NCBI RefSeq assembly: GCF_004802635.2
Contig: NZ_CP046052.1
Span: 2,418,001-2,482,000, forward strand
Source: Methylocystis heyeri
GTDB taxonomy: Bacteria > Pseudomonadota > Alphaproteobacteria > Rhizobiales > Beijerinckiaceae
Direction: 5' to 3'
DNA: 64,000 nucleotides
The translations under genes were made by a program, and so were the position numbers. The notes beneath the pieces are model-generated. The model was given only the letters and a program-made list of their open reading frames with translations, was not told the origin of the DNA and did not search any database. Below are positions 18,434 to 28,173 of the stretch, in pieces (within the stretch, counting starts at the first letter, position 1; every line of letters begins with the position of its first letter).

Positions 18434-20314
18434 GTGAACGAACCCCTTCTCGAGCTCCCGCTTTCCCGCCGCCGGCTGTTTGGCGCGAGCGCCGCCGTTC
18501 TGGCTTTTCTCGCCTCACGGAAAGGCCTTGCCGCCCCGCCCGAGGCGGGAGGAACCGAGAGCCATGGCCTGTCCATCTTCGGCGACCTCGCCGAAAAACC
18601 GGATTTCAAGCAGTTCGGCTATGTCAATCCGCAGGCGCCCAAGGGCGGAACTCTCGTCATGGAGCCGCCGCCGCCCGAAACCTCGACCTATGATTCCCTC
18701 AACGCCTATATTTTGCGCGGCAATCCGGCCGCCGGCGTCGGGCTCATCTTCGATACGCTGATGACCGGCAGCCTCGACGAGCGCGACGCTCTCTATGGCC
18801 TCGTCGCGCACAAGGTCCAGATTTCCGCGGACAAGCTGACCTACACCTTCTTCCTGCGCAAGGAAGCGCGTTTCCATGACGGCTCTCCTCTCACCGCCCA
18901 TGACGCCGCCTTTTCGCTGAACATACTGAAGTCCGAGGGCCATCCGATGATCGCGCAGTCGCTGCGCGACGTCGTGAGCGCCGAGGCGACGACGGACGAC
19001 GTGCTGGTCGTGAAGCTCGCGCCGGAGCGCACCCGCGAACTGCCGATCATCGTCGCGACCCAGCCGATCTTTTCCAAAGAATATTACTCGAAGCACAAAT
19101 TTTCAGAGACCACGATGGAGCCGCCGCTCGGCTCGTCGGCCTACAGGATCGGGAAGTTCGAACCCGGCCGCTATATCTCCTTCGACCGCGTTCCCGACTA
19201 TTGGGCGAAGGACCTGCCGGTGAATGTCGGCCAGGCCAATTTCGAGACCATCCGCTATGAATATTTCGGCGACCGCAACGTCGCCTTCGAGGCGTTCAAA
19301 TCCGGCGTCACCACGGTGCATGAGGAATTCACCTCCGCCGTCTGGGCCACAGGCTATGATTTTCCCGCCATCCGCGACGGACGGGTGAAGCGGGAGGTGA
19401 TTCCCGACGAGAACATCTCCGGCACCCAGGGCTGGTATCTCAATACGCGGCGACCCGTGTTCAAAGATCGACGCGTGCGCGAGGCGCTGATCTACGCCTT
19501 CGATTTCGAATGGACCAACCATAATCTGTTTCACGATTCCTACGAACGAACGACATCCTATTTCGAGCATTCCGATCTCAAGGCAGAAGGCCAGCCGAGC
19601 GAAGCGGAAAAAGCGCTGCTCGAGCCGTTTCGCGACAAGCTGCCTGCCGAAGTTTTCGGCGCCCCCTTTCGCCCGCCGGTCTCGGACGGCTCGGGCCAGG
19701 ACCGCAATCTCCTGCGCAAGGCCTCGGAACTCCTCGCCGCCGCCGGCTGCAAGCGCAAGGACGGCGTGCTGTATCTGCCAGACGGCAATCCCTTCAAATT
19801 CGAGTTCCTCGATTTCTCGAGCTTCTATGAACGCATCACCCAGCCCTATATCAAAAACTTGAAGCTGCTCGGAATCCAGGCGACGCAGCGCATCGTCGAC
19901 TCGGCGCAATACAAGCGCCGCACCGACGACTTCGATTACGACGTGAGGACCGAACGGTTGCGGATCGCCTATTCGCCCGGGGAGGAACTGCGCATCCTGT
20001 TCGGCTCCGAGGCCGCGAAGACGCCCGGTTCGCAAAATCTCTCCGGCATAGACGACCCCGTCGTCGATGCGCTGATCGCCAAGGCGCTGGTCGCCGCCTC
20101 ACGCAGCGAGCTCGCCACGATCTGCCGCGCGCTCGACCGCGTCCTGATCGCCGGGCGCTATTGGATTCCGCACTGGTACAAGCCGACGCACTGGATCGCC
20201 CATTGGGACGTGTTCGGCCGCCCGGAGCGTTATCCGCGCTTCGAACCCGGCATCGCCTCGACCTGGTGGTGGGACGAGGACAGAGCCCGCAAGATCAACT
20301 TCACAACCCGCTGA
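18434..20314 (+). CDS. yejA: Oligopeptide ABC transporter substrate-binding protein, YejA-like
   Basis: Periplasmic extracellular solute-binding protein family 5 member, 626 residues. The N-terminus carries a Tat-like signal with the twin arginines in RRRLFG, followed by a hydrophobic AVLAFLAS stretch. The mature part shows GYVNPQAPKGGTL, YDSLNAYILRGNPA and the Trp-rich C-terminus HWYKPTHWIAHWDVFG. These are features of the YejA branch, which imports oligopeptides including microcin C and binds unusually large peptides. Start GTG 18434. It heads the yejABEF operon. Confidence 0.9.
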   Translation: MNEPLLELPLSRRRLFGASAAVLAFLASRKGLAAPPEAGGTESHGLSIFGDLAEKPDFKQFGYVNPQAPKGGTLVMEPPPPETSTYDSLNAYILRGNPAAGVGLIFDTLMTGSLDERDALYGLVAHKVQISADKLTYTFFLRKEARFHDGSPLTAHDAAFSLNILKSEGHPMIAQSLRDVVSAEATTDDVLVVKLAPERTRELPIIVATQPIFSKEYYSKHKFSETTMEPPLGSSAYRIGKFEPGRYISFDRVPDYWAKDLPVNVGQANFETIRYEYFGDRNVAFEAFKSGVTTVHEEFTSAVWATGYDFPAIRDGRVKREVIPDENISGTQGWYLNTRRPVFKDRRVREALIYAFDFEWTNHNLFHDSYERTTSYFEHSDLKAEGQPSEAEKALLEPFRDKLPAEVFGAPFRPPVSDGSGQDRNLLRKASELLAAAGCKRKDGVLYLPDGNPFKFEFLDFSSFYERITQPYIKNLKLLGIQATQRIVDSAQYKRRTDDFDYDVRTERLRIAYSPGEELRILFGSEAAKTPGSQNLSGIDDPVVDALIAKALVAASRSELATICRALDRVLIAGRYWIPHWYKPTHWIAHWDVFGRPERYPRFEPGIASTWWWDEDRARKINFTTR

Positions 20315-20327
20315 CGAGGACGTCGAG

Positions 20328-21437
20328 ATGGGCGCTTATATCGCGCGTCGCCTGCTGCTGATGATCCCGACGATCCTCGGAATCATGCTGGTCTCTTTCG
20401 TTATCGTGCAATTCGCCCCGGGCGGCCCGGTCGAGCGGGTCATTGCGCAGCTTCAGGGCTTCGACATGGGCGCCACGTCGCGCTTTTCCGGCGGCGGCGC
20501 GGAGACCGGCCACGGCGGCGCGGCGCAGATCGGCCAGGGCGCCGAAATCGGCTCCAAATATCGCGGGGCCCAGGGCCTCGATCCCAAATTCATCGCGGAA
20601 CTGGAAAAGCAGTTCGGCTTCGACAAGCCCGCCTGGGAGCGTTTTCTCCTGATGGTGAAGAACTACGCCGTGTTCGATTTCGGGCGCAGCTATTTCCGCG
20701 ACGAAAGCGTGCTGAAGCTCATCGGCGAGAAGCTGCCCGTCTCCATGTCCCTCGGCCTGTGGATGACGCTCATCTCCTATTCGATCTCCATTCCTCTCGG
20801 CATAGCCAAGGCGGTTCGCGACGGCACGCGCTTCGACGCCTGGACCTCCAACGTCATCATCGTCGGTTACGCGATTCCGAGTTTTCTCTTCGCCATGCTG
20901 CTGATCGTGCTCTTCGCCGGCGGCTCCTTCTGGCAGATTTTCCCGCTTCGCGGCCTCACCTCGGACAATTTCGACCAGCTGTCCTGGCCCGCCAGGATCG
21001 GCGACTATCTGTGGCATATCGCCTTGCCGGTGCTGTCCATGACGCTCGGCGCTTTCGCCACCCAGACCTTCCTGACCAAGAATTCTTTCCTCGACGAAAT
21101 CCGCAAGCAATATGTCATGACCGCGCGCATGAAGGGGCTGACCGAGAACAGGGTCCTCTACGGCCATGTTTTCCGCAACGCCATGCTGATCGTCATCGCA
21201 GGCTTTCCCGGCGCTTTCGTCCACGCCTTCCTGACCGGCTCGGTTCTGATCGAAACCATATTCTCGCTCGACGGACTCGGCTATCTGTCGTTCGAATCCA
21301 TCGTAAACCGGGATTACCCGATTGTTTTCGCCGACCTCTATATCTTCGCTCTGCTCGGTCTCGTGGTTAATCTCATTTCGGATCTCACCTACACCTGGAT
21401 CGATCCGCGCATCGATTTCGAAACCAGAGAGGTCTAA
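20328..21437 (+). CDS. yejB: Oligopeptide ABC transporter permease YejB
   Basis: Inner-membrane permease of 369 residues. MGAYIARRLLLMIPTILGIM opens helix 1. A long periplasmic insert (about residues 40-105) between helices 1 and 2 is typical of YejB. The EAA loop is KNSFLDEIRKQYVMTARMKG. It begins 13 bases after yejA and ends 2 bases before yejE. Confidence 0.93.
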   Translation: MGAYIARRLLLMIPTILGIMLVSFVIVQFAPGGPVERVIAQLQGFDMGATSRFSGGGAETGHGGAAQIGQGAEIGSKYRGAQGLDPKFIAELEKQFGFDKPAWERFLLMVKNYAVFDFGRSYFRDESVLKLIGEKLPVSMSLGLWMTLISYSISIPLGIAKAVRDGTRFDAWTSNVIIVGYAIPSFLFAMLLIVLFAGGSFWQIFPLRGLTSDNFDQLSWPARIGDYLWHIALPVLSMTLGAFATQTFLTKNSFLDEIRKQYVMTARMKGLTENRVLYGHVFRNAMLIVIAGFPGAFVHAFLTGSVLIETIFSLDGLGYLSFESIVNRDYPIVFADLYIFALLGLVVNLISDLTYTWIDPRIDFETREV

Positions 21438-21439
21438 AG

Positions 21440-22603
21440 ATGAGCGCGACCGCCGCCCACGCAGAGCTTGCGCCGAAGATCGCGCGCTCCGGCTTCCTTC
21501 GTTTGAGCCCGCTCGACGCGCGCCGGCTGGAGAATTTCAAGGCCAATCGCCGCGGTTTCTGGTCGTTCTGGCTGTTCATGCTGTTGTTCGTGCTTTCCCT
21601 CGCCTCGGATCTGATCGCCAACGACCGCCCCATTCTGGCCTGGTACAAGGGCGAGCTGCTCGCTCCGGTGCTTTTCACCTATCCGGAGGAAAAATTCGGC
21701 GGCTTCCTCGCCCGCACCGATTACCGCGATCCCACCATTTCCAAGGAGATCGAGGCCCATGGCTGGATGCTGTGGCCGCCGATCCGCTATTCCTACGACA
21801 CCCATAATCTCGACCTGCCGACGCCGGCGCCTTCGCCGCCGACCTGGCTGCTGACCAAGGCCCAGTGCGAGGCCGCAGCGGCCAGGAAGCTCGCGCCCGG
21901 CGAACCCAACCGGGGCTGCGCGGATATAGAGTGGAATTGGCTCGGCACCGACGACCAGGGCCGCGACGTGGTGGCCCGCCTGCTCTATGGTTTTCGCATC
22001 TCCGTGCTTTTCGGCCTCATCCTGGCGACGGTCTCATCCATTGTGGGCGTCGCGGCGGGAGCGATACAGGGCTATTTCGGCGGACGCGTCGATCTCATAT
22101 TCCAGCGCGTGATCGAAATATGGTCGTCGCTGCCGCAGCTTTATCTCCTCATCATCATTTCGTCATTCCTGACCCCGGGCTTTTTCATCCTGCTCGGAAT
22201 CCTGCTGCTGTTCTCCTGGGTCTCGCTGGTGCATGTGGTGCGCGCCGAATTCCTGCGCGCCCGCAACTTCGAATATGTCAACGCCGCGCGGGCGCTCGGC
22301 CTCTCCGACGCCAGGATCATCATGCGGCATCTGCTGCCCAACGCCACCGTCGCGACGCTGACCTTCCTGCCTTTCATTCTCAACTCGTCGATAACGACGC
22401 TCACCTCACTCGATTTTCTGGGCTTCGGCCTGCCGCCGGGCTCGCCCTCGCTCGGGGAGCTGCTGCTACAGGGAAAATCCAACCTGCAGGCCCCCTGGCT
22501 AGGCCTCACCGGCTTCGTCGTCATCGCGCTCATGCTGTCGCTGCTGGTCTTCATCGGCGAGGCCGTGCGCGACGCCTTTGATCCGCGAAAGAGTTTCAGG
22601 TGA
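21440..22603 (+). CDS. yejE: Oligopeptide ABC transporter permease YejE
   Basis: Second permease, 387 residues. The N-terminal SPLDARRLENFKANRRGFW block precedes helix 1, and a large periplasmic loop (DTHNLDLPTPAPSPPTW, CADIEWNWLGTDDQGRDV) follows. The EAA motif is RARNFEYVNAARALGLSD. It pairs with YejB to form the channel. Confidence 0.94.
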   Translation: MSATAAHAELAPKIARSGFLRLSPLDARRLENFKANRRGFWSFWLFMLLFVLSLASDLIANDRPILAWYKGELLAPVLFTYPEEKFGGFLARTDYRDPTISKEIEAHGWMLWPPIRYSYDTHNLDLPTPAPSPPTWLLTKAQCEAAAARKLAPGEPNRGCADIEWNWLGTDDQGRDVVARLLYGFRISVLFGLILATVSSIVGVAAGAIQGYFGGRVDLIFQRVIEIWSSLPQLYLLIIISSFLTPGFFILLGILLLFSWVSLVHVVRAEFLRARNFEYVNAARALGLSDARIIMRHLLPNATVATLTFLPFILNSSITTLTSLDFLGFGLPPGSPSLGELLLQGKSNLQAPWLGLTGFVVIALMLSLLVFIGEAVRDAFDPRKSFR

Positions 22604-22739
22604 GGGGGAAGTGTTCTCTGCCGTTGGGCGGCCGTCCGACCGCCTGGTTCGCCAGGGGAAGTACTGGCCGACTTCCGCACGACCGGCCTTGACCTCATCT
22701 CTCCGTGGGAGATCCGACGCGACACATGAGAGCCCTCGC

Positions 22740-24365
22740 ATGACCGCCCCCCTTCTTGAAGTTCGCGACCTTTCGATCTCCTTTTTGCAGGGCAAAAGGG
22801 AAACGCTCGCCGTCGACCGCGTGTCCTTCACGGTCGAAAAGGGCAAGACCCTGGCCCTCGTCGGCGAGTCCGGCTCGGGCAAGTCGATCACCGCCCTCGC
22901 GATCCTGCGCCTTTTGCCTCCTTCCGCCCATCATCCTTCGGGACGCGTTTTCTTTGGGGAGCGCGATATTCTGAAGATGGACGACGCAGAGTTGCGGAGC
23001 ATTCGCGGCGCACGCATCGCAATGGTGTTCCAGGAACCGATGACCTCGCTCAATCCGCTTCACAGCATCGAGCGGCAGATCGGGGAAATACTGGAACTGC
23101 ACGGCATGCGGGACCGCGACGAGAGACGCGCCCGCGTGATCGAGCTTCTGGCGGAGGTCGGCATTCCCGATCCCGCCCAGCGTCTCGACGCCTATCCGCA
23201 TCAGCTTTCGGGCGGCCAGCGCCAACGCGTCATGATCGCCATGGCGCTCGCCAACAAGCCGGATCTCCTCATCGCGGACGAACCCACCACCGCTCTCGAC
23301 GTCACGGTCCAGGCCCAGATTCTCGCCCTGCTCGATCGCCTGCGCAAGGCCTATGACATGGCCATGCTGTTCATCACCCATGATCTGGGGTTGGTGCGGC
23401 GCATCGCCGACAATGTATGCGTGATGCAGCACGGGGAGATCGTCGAGGCCGGGCCGACCGGCGACGTGTTCGCTGCGCCGAAACATCCCTACACCAGAGC
23501 GCTGCTCGCCGCCGAACCCTCCGGCGCGGCCAACGCCGCGAGGCCCGACGCGCCGATCGTGCTGCAGGCGGAAGATCTGCGGGTCTGGTTTCCCATCAGG
23601 CAAGGTTTTTTGCGCAGGGTCGCCGGCCACATCAAGGCGGTCGACGGAGTGACGCTGACCATACGCGAAGGCGAGACGGTCGGCGTCGTCGGAGAATCGG
23701 GATCTGGCAAAACCACGCTCGGGCTCGCCCTGCTCCGGCTGACCCGCTCGGAGGGGCCGATCGTCTACATGGGCAGGAGGATCGACGGCGCGACGGCGCG
23801 AGAGATGCGGCCCTTGCGGCGCGACATGCAGATCGTGTTTCAGGACCCCTTCGGCTCGCTCTCGCCGCGCATGTCCGTCGCGGAGATCGTCGCCGAGGGC
23901 CTCGCCATTCATCGTCCCGGCCTGTCGCTGGATCAGCGACGGGAGATCGTCGCCGCGGCCCTGACCGAAACCGGACTCGACCCTGCGACGATGGACCGCT
24001 ATCCGCACGAGTTCTCGGGCGGGCAACGCCAGCGCATCTCCATCGCCCGCGCCATAGTGCTGGAGCCGAAACTCGTCGTGCTGGACGAGCCCACCTCGGC
24101 GCTGGACATGTCGGTTCAGGCCCAGATCGTCGATCTGCTGCGGGATCTGCAGGCGCGACGCTCGCTGGCCTATCTCTTCATCAGCCACGATCTCAAGGTC
24201 GTAAAGGCTTTGGCGGCCCATCTCATAGTGATGCGCAACGGCAAGGTCGTGGAGCAAGGCCCCGCCGCGGAGATTTTCGAAGCGCCGCGGAACGACTATA
24301 CGCGCGCGCTTTTCGCGGCCGCCTTCCGGGTCGAAGCGGAAACTCAAAAAAATTTCGCGGGCTGA
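22740..24365 (+). CDS. yejF: Oligopeptide ABC transporter ATPase YejF
   Basis: A 541-residue fusion of two ABC ATPase domains. Domain 1 has [26 protein letters not shown] and [13 protein letters not shown]. Domain 2 has [30 protein letters not shown] and [13 protein letters not shown]. Start ATG 22740 gives [15 protein letters not shown]. An in-frame upstream extension from 22578 overlaps yejE and is not protein-like. The 136-base gap after yejE may hold a weak intra-operon element. The system feeds peptides to cytosolic peptidases such as the aminopeptidase at 26574-27995. Confidence 0.94.
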   Translation: MTAPLLEVRDLSISFLQGKRETLAVDRVSFTVEKGKTLALVGESGSGKSITALAILRLLPPSAHHPSGRVFFGERDILKMDDAELRSIRGARIAMVFQEPMTSLNPLHSIERQIGEILELHGMRDRDERRARVIELLAEVGIPDPAQRLDAYPHQLSGGQRQRVMIAMALANKPDLLIADEPTTALDVTVQAQILALLDRLRKAYDMAMLFITHDLGLVRRIADNVCVMQHGEIVEAGPTGDVFAAPKHPYTRALLAAEPSGAANAARPDAPIVLQAEDLRVWFPIRQGFLRRVAGHIKAVDGVTLTIREGETVGVVGESGSGKTTLGLALLRLTRSEGPIVYMGRRIDGATAREMRPLRRDMQIVFQDPFGSLSPRMSVAEIVAEGLAIHRPGLSLDQRREIVAAALTETGLDPATMDRYPHEFSGGQRQRISIARAIVLEPKLVVLDEPTSALDMSVQAQIVDLLRDLQARRSLAYLFISHDLKVVKALAAHLIVMRNGKVVEQGPAAEIFEAPRNDYTRALFAAAFRVEAETQKNFAG

Positions 24366-24453
24366 CGTAAAACCACAAGGATTTGTGTTACCAGACTGGC
24401 ATTCCGAGCCAATAGACAAATTGCGTCGCGCCCTTGGCTGCAGCGGGTAAAAA

Positions 24454-25242
24454 ATGACAGATTCAGCGCTCGAAGCCGCGGAAATCATAAAATCCCGCAG
24501 CGGCCTCTCCATGGTGGAGGCGGCGATCATTCTCGGTCGCAATTTTTTCAGCGTTTCCGATTTCGCGGAAGACCCTGTCGCGGTCCCTTACGCAGACCTG
24601 CCCGGCTTCCCGAACGACAGCGGCGAATTGCTGATCTCGACAGTCGATTCGGTGTCCATGATCGCGTTGAAGGGCCGCTCCAATTTCTGGGACTGCGGCG
24701 ATCCCAGCCTGATGGCCGGTCCGATCGAGACCATGGCGCATCTCGGCGTGCGCAGCATTCTTTCTACAACTTTTGCGACCTCGGTGAACGCCGACCTCGT
24801 TCCCGGCAGCCTCGTCGCCGTCACCGACCATATCGACCTCAAAGGGCTCAACCCCCTCATCGGCGCGGGGATCAAAGACCCGATCAACATGAACGAAGCC
24901 TACGACAAGCGTCTGCTGCGCCGGCTTAAAATCTCGGCCGCCGCCGCAGGCGTCAGCACCCATGAAGGCGTTCTCATGTGGTTCTCGGGTCCGAGTTTCG
25001 AAACCCCGGCGGAAGTCAGGATGGCGCGCATTCTCGGCGCCGACCTCATGGGCCATTCGCTGGTTCCCGAGGCTATCCTCGCCCGGCGCTTCTCGATTCC
25101 CTTCGCGGGAATAGCGGTGGTCACCGATTTCGGCGCGAGCTTCCTGAATGGGGCTCCCTCAGGCGACTATTCGCGCGGCCCCGTCGTCGCGGGCGTGGTG
25201 GCGCTCAAGCGCCTCGCACGCGCTTTCGTCAAGACCAGATGA
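24454..25242 (+). CDS. Purine nucleoside phosphorylase (PNP/MTAP family), divergent
   Basis: A 262-residue phosphorylase-fold protein. GPSFETPAEVRMARILGADLMG is the family core (quoted here in part: GPSFETPAEVRMARILGAD). VTDHIDLKGLNPLIG corresponds to the TDHINLxGxNPL motif. Some positions differ from canonical PNPs: MSTVPE is replaced by GHSLVPE, and the GRxHxYEG phosphate loop reads GRSNFWDCGD. The substrate could therefore be a purine nucleoside, methylthioadenosine or something else. Its stop lies one base from the convergent MaoC gene. Confidence 0.78.
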   Translation: MTDSALEAAEIIKSRSGLSMVEAAIILGRNFFSVSDFAEDPVAVPYADLPGFPNDSGELLISTVDSVSMIALKGRSNFWDCGDPSLMAGPIETMAHLGVRSILSTTFATSVNADLVPGSLVAVTDHIDLKGLNPLIGAGIKDPINMNEAYDKRLLRRLKISAAAAGVSTHEGVLMWFSGPSFETPAEVRMARILGADLMGHSLVPEAILARRFSIPFAGIAVVTDFGASFLNGAPSGDYSRGPVVAGVVALKRLARAFVKTR

Positions 25243-25243
25243 A

Positions 25244-25714
25244 TCACACCGCCGGCCCGCTCTGCAGGCCGCTCCGCGTCGGCACGACAACATTCGCGGT
25301 CATGGCGAGCACCGGCTCGTCCTTCTGATTGTAGGTTACGAGCTTGATCAGCGCGATCCCCCTTTCCGGGCGCGAGCGCGAGGGCGTCGTCTTCAGGATT
25401 TCGCATTCAATGCGAAGGGTGTCGCCGGGCCGCACCGGCCGCGGCCAGGCGATCTCGCAGCCGGCTCCGATCACGCCCCCGGCGAAAGGCGCGCCGCGCT
25501 CGATCAAGAGACGCATGCTCAGGGCGGCGGTCTGCCAGCCGCTGGCGACGAGACCGCCGAACATGCTCGACTTCGCCGCCTCGGGGTCGAGGTGGAAAAA
25601 TTGCGGATCGTTGTCGCGCGCAAAGCGAATGATGTCCTCGGCCGCGAGCCTTATTTCCCCGGCCTGGAAACGCTGCCCGGCTTCGAGATCTTCGAGGAAG
25701 AGTTCTTCGGTCAT
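25244..25714 (-). CDS. MaoC-like dehydratase (R-specific enoyl hydratase fold)
   Basis: A 156-residue hot-dog protein. The hydratase motif shows as FARDNDPQFFHLDPEAAKSS, where the Asp and His of the DxxxxH pattern are retained. FGGLVASGWQTAALSMRL follows. Such proteins hydrate enoyl-CoA or act in related acyl-CoA chemistry, and the substrate is unknown. Start ATG 25714 overlaps the NlpC/P60 stop in ATGA, so the two are translationally coupled. Confidence 0.86.
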   Translation of the reverse strand: MTEELFLEDLEAGQRFQAGEIRLAAEDIIRFARDNDPQFFHLDPEAAKSSMFGGLVASGWQTAALSMRLLIERGAPFAGGVIGAGCEIAWPRPVRPGDTLRIECEILKTTPSRSRPERGIALIKLVTYNQKDEPVLAMTANVVVPTRSGLQSGPAV

Positions 25715-26577
25715 GAGGCCTCCGCAATCCCCCCCAATCTCTTGATCGCGGTCACGTCGCCCGCCCCCGCGCGGATATTGCGCGCCCGCACTTCCTCGAG
25801 CGGCTCGCTCGCGACCATCATATGCGCGGCGTTGGCGTGCAGCAGGATTTGCGGGTCGCGCATCACGCCGACATGGCCTTTCCAGAAGATCAGATCGCCG
25901 CGCCGCAGTGGCGCGCCCGGCTCTACCGCCTCGCCGAGTTGGTCCTGCTGCTGGTCGCTGTCGCGAGGCGGTCGCAGGCCGGCGAGCAGCAGGGCGCATT
26001 GGACGAGGCCGGAACAGTCTATGCCGAGCGAGCTGCGCCCGCCCCAGAGATAAGGCGCGGAGGTCAGCTTCTCGGCGACGGCGACGAAATCCTCCACCGG
26101 CGCGGCGATCTCGCGCAGATGTCTCGCGAATATGAATCCGCCCTCGCCGGTGACGAGGAAATTGTCGCGCCTGTCGACGATTTCCACCTCGGCCCCCAAA
26201 GGCAGGCCGAGAAGCGGCGGGTCCTTTATGCCCGGGCGCGGATAAGCGAAAGTGCGCGGAACGCAGACCATATGGGTCGGCTGGTAGATCCGGCTCCACA
26301 GCGTGTTGGCCGCGATCCAGCCGACATATCCGTCGCGAGAGAGCTGGCCCCAGGCCCAGCCTTCTTCCTCGTCGTAAACGGTCACGCATTCGCCATAGAG
26401 CGCCTGGGTGTCGAGCGCCGCGTCGGGCCGTGGCTCGCGCTTGACGTCGACGACGCCCTCCTTGACCTGCATGACGACGCCGTCGGCGTAACGCGCCGCC
26501 TCGATGCGACCCTTTAGAAAGCTCGCCGCGAGATCGGGCCGCGCGGGAGTGAGACGGCGGTCGAAATTCTCGCTCAA
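25711..26577 (-). CDS. NlpC/P60 (C40) family peptidase with SH3-like domains
   Basis: A 288-residue putative cell-wall hydrolase. Two bacterial SH3-like segments (VKEGVVDVKREPR..., and EVEIVDRRDNFLVTGEGGFIFARH) precede the NlpC/P60 catalytic domain. That domain has the nucleophile in SLGIDCSGLVQ, the base His in WKGHVGVM, and LLHANAAHMMV. This layout resembles DL-endopeptidases such as YkfC or dipeptidyl peptidase VI that cleave gamma-D-Glu-diamino acid bonds. No signal peptide is seen, so it may recycle muropeptides in the cytoplasm. The start is TTG 26577, overlapping the aminopeptidase stop (TTGA). Confidence 0.86.
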   Translation of the reverse strand: MSENFDRRLTPARPDLAASFLKGRIEAARYADGVVMQVKEGVVDVKREPRPDAALDTQALYGECVTVYDEEEGWAWGQLSRDGYVGWIAANTLWSRIYQPTHMVCVPRTFAYPRPGIKDPPLLGLPLGAEVEIVDRRDNFLVTGEGGFIFARHLREIAAPVEDFVAVAEKLTSAPYLWGGRSSLGIDCSGLVQCALLLAGLRPPRDSDQQQDQLGEAVEPGAPLRRGDLIFWKGHVGVMRDPQILLHANAAHMMVASEPLEEVRARNIRAGAGDVTAIKRLGGIAEAS

Positions 26578-27995
26578 TTCGCATCCCTCCCGCGCGCGCT
26601 TTCCGCAAGCGCGGCGGCGCGCGCTTCGATGAGTTCGCAAAGGCCGCGCGCGATTTGGATTTCGCCTCCCTCGGGGCGGCCGGGCTTGGTCGCGCCGTTC
26701 CAGCAATAGGCGTCGAAATGCGCCCATCGCTCGGGGTCGGAAACGAAGCGGCGCAGGAACAGCGCGGCCGTGATCGATCCCGCGAAGCCGTGGCTGGTGA
26801 CGTTCACGACGTCGGAAATCTTGCCGTCCAGGCCGCTGTCGTAAGGCTCCCACAGGGGCAGCCGCCACAAGGGGTCGTTCGCGCTTTTGGCATGACGCTC
26901 GATGTCGCGCGCAAGCTCGTCGCTCCCGGTGTAGAAAGGCGGAAGATCGGGACCGAGAGCCACGCGGGCGGCGCCCGTCAGCGTGGCGAAGTCGAACAGC
27001 AGATCCGGTTGGTCCTCGCTCGCTAGAGCGAGGGCGTCGGCGAGGACCAGCCGGCCTTCGGCGTCGGTGTTGCCGATCTCGACGGCGAGCCCGTTGCGGC
27101 TGCGATAGATGTCGCTCGGCCGAAACGCGGGCGCGGATACGGAGTTCTCGACGATGGGCAGAATGACCCGCAAACGGATCGGAACCGCCCCCTCCATCAG
27201 CATCGACGCCAGCGACAGGGCGATTGCGGCGCCGCCCATGTCCTTTTTCATCAGGAGCATGGCGCTGGAGGGCTTTATGTCGAGGCCGCCGGTGTCGAAG
27301 CAGACGCCCTTGCCGACCAGCGTCACCTTGAGGCCGTCCTCCGGCCCATGGACGAAATCGACCAGCCTCGGGGCCTCCGCGGCGCCTTTGCCGACCGCGT
27401 GAATAAGCGGAAAATTCTCTGCGACGAGCGCGTCGCCGACAATGACCCGAACCTGCGCGCCATGCCTCTCGGCGAGTTCCACAGCAGCGGAAGCGAGCGC
27501 TTCCGGCCCAATTTCATTGGCGGGCGCGTTCACGAGATCGCGCCCGAAGGCGACGGCGGCGGCGATGCGGCTTATGCGCGCAGCGTCCACCCCCTCGGGG
27601 GCGCAAAGGCGGGGCTGGGAGGCCTTGGGGGCGACGAATCGCGCGTATTTATATTGGGACAGCAGGAAGGCGAGCGCGCCGGCGGCGGGGTCCGCAGGCC
27701 CCTGATCGAAGCGATAAAGGCCCGGCGGGAGCAAAGCGCCGAGCTTTCCGGGAAGGAAAGGATCGCGCAGACGGGCGCCCTCGCGCTCCACGCCGAACAG
27801 CGCGCGCGCCACCGCGCCGGAAGGCCCCGGCAGCAACAGCAGGCGCTCGGGCTTGGGCTCGAAACCGCAGGAGGCGGCGAAAGCGCGCTGCTCGGCGGGC
27901 AGATTCGACGCGTAATTCTCCCAGCTTTGCGCCTCGACGAAGTCGATCGGCGTCGCGGCCGGGGTGAAATCCTCTAATTCGATTCTCGTCGCCAT
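26574..27995 (-). CDS. Leucyl aminopeptidase family (M17) protein
   Basis: A 473-residue metallo-aminopeptidase. Metal and catalytic motifs are VGKGVCFDTGGLDIKPSSAM, MKKDMGGAA and the family signature NTDAEGRLVLADAL. The N-terminal domain is divergent. It belongs to the PepA/PepB-like group that hexamerises and removes N-terminal residues from peptides. It heads the operon with the NlpC/P60 and MaoC genes; together with YejABEF next door this suggests peptide salvage, which is an inference from neighbourhood. Confidence 0.92.
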   Translation of the reverse strand: MATRIELEDFTPAATPIDFVEAQSWENYASNLPAEQRAFAASCGFEPKPERLLLLPGPSGAVARALFGVEREGARLRDPFLPGKLGALLPPGLYRFDQGPADPAAGALAFLLSQYKYARFVAPKASQPRLCAPEGVDAARISRIAAAVAFGRDLVNAPANEIGPEALASAAVELAERHGAQVRVIVGDALVAENFPLIHAVGKGAAEAPRLVDFVHGPEDGLKVTLVGKGVCFDTGGLDIKPSSAMLLMKKDMGGAAIALSLASMLMEGAVPIRLRVILPIVENSVSAPAFRPSDIYRSRNGLAVEIGNTDAEGRLVLADALALASEDQPDLLFDFATLTGAARVALGPDLPPFYTGSDELARDIERHAKSANDPLWRLPLWEPYDSGLDGKISDVVNVTSHGFAGSITAALFLRRFVSDPERWAHFDAYCWNGATKPGRPEGGEIQIARGLCELIEARAAALAESARGRDAN

Positions 27996-28104
27996 TCCGC
28001 ATCCCCGCTTCGCCGCCGCGCTTTCCGCGGCGTCTCAGACATTCGCAAAAAAAGGCGGGTTTTCGGGCCGATCGTCCCGTTTCGAAACGACCTCCGCCGC
28101 CTTG

Positions 28105-28133
28105 TTAAGCATCCATTAGGGTTAACCCTTTAA
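28105..28133 (+). promoter_or_regulatory. CtrA-type site TTAA-N7-TTAG and a second TTAA cluster
   Basis: TTAAGCATCCATTAG (28105-28119) has the TTAA-N7-TTA(A) spacing of CtrA boxes with one mismatch. TTAACCCTTTAA follows immediately (28122-28133). The site is 41 bases upstream of the tadD-like start. CtrA controls pilus and tad genes in Caulobacter, so the target is plausible. Confidence 0.45.
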
Positions 28134-28173
28134 TGATCCGCTAACTTGTCCTAATCAAACGAAAAGATCGCCC

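Noticed and set aside
22695-24542. 615-codon minus-strand frame opposite yejF
   Set aside because: Shadow of yejF; no recognisable motifs.
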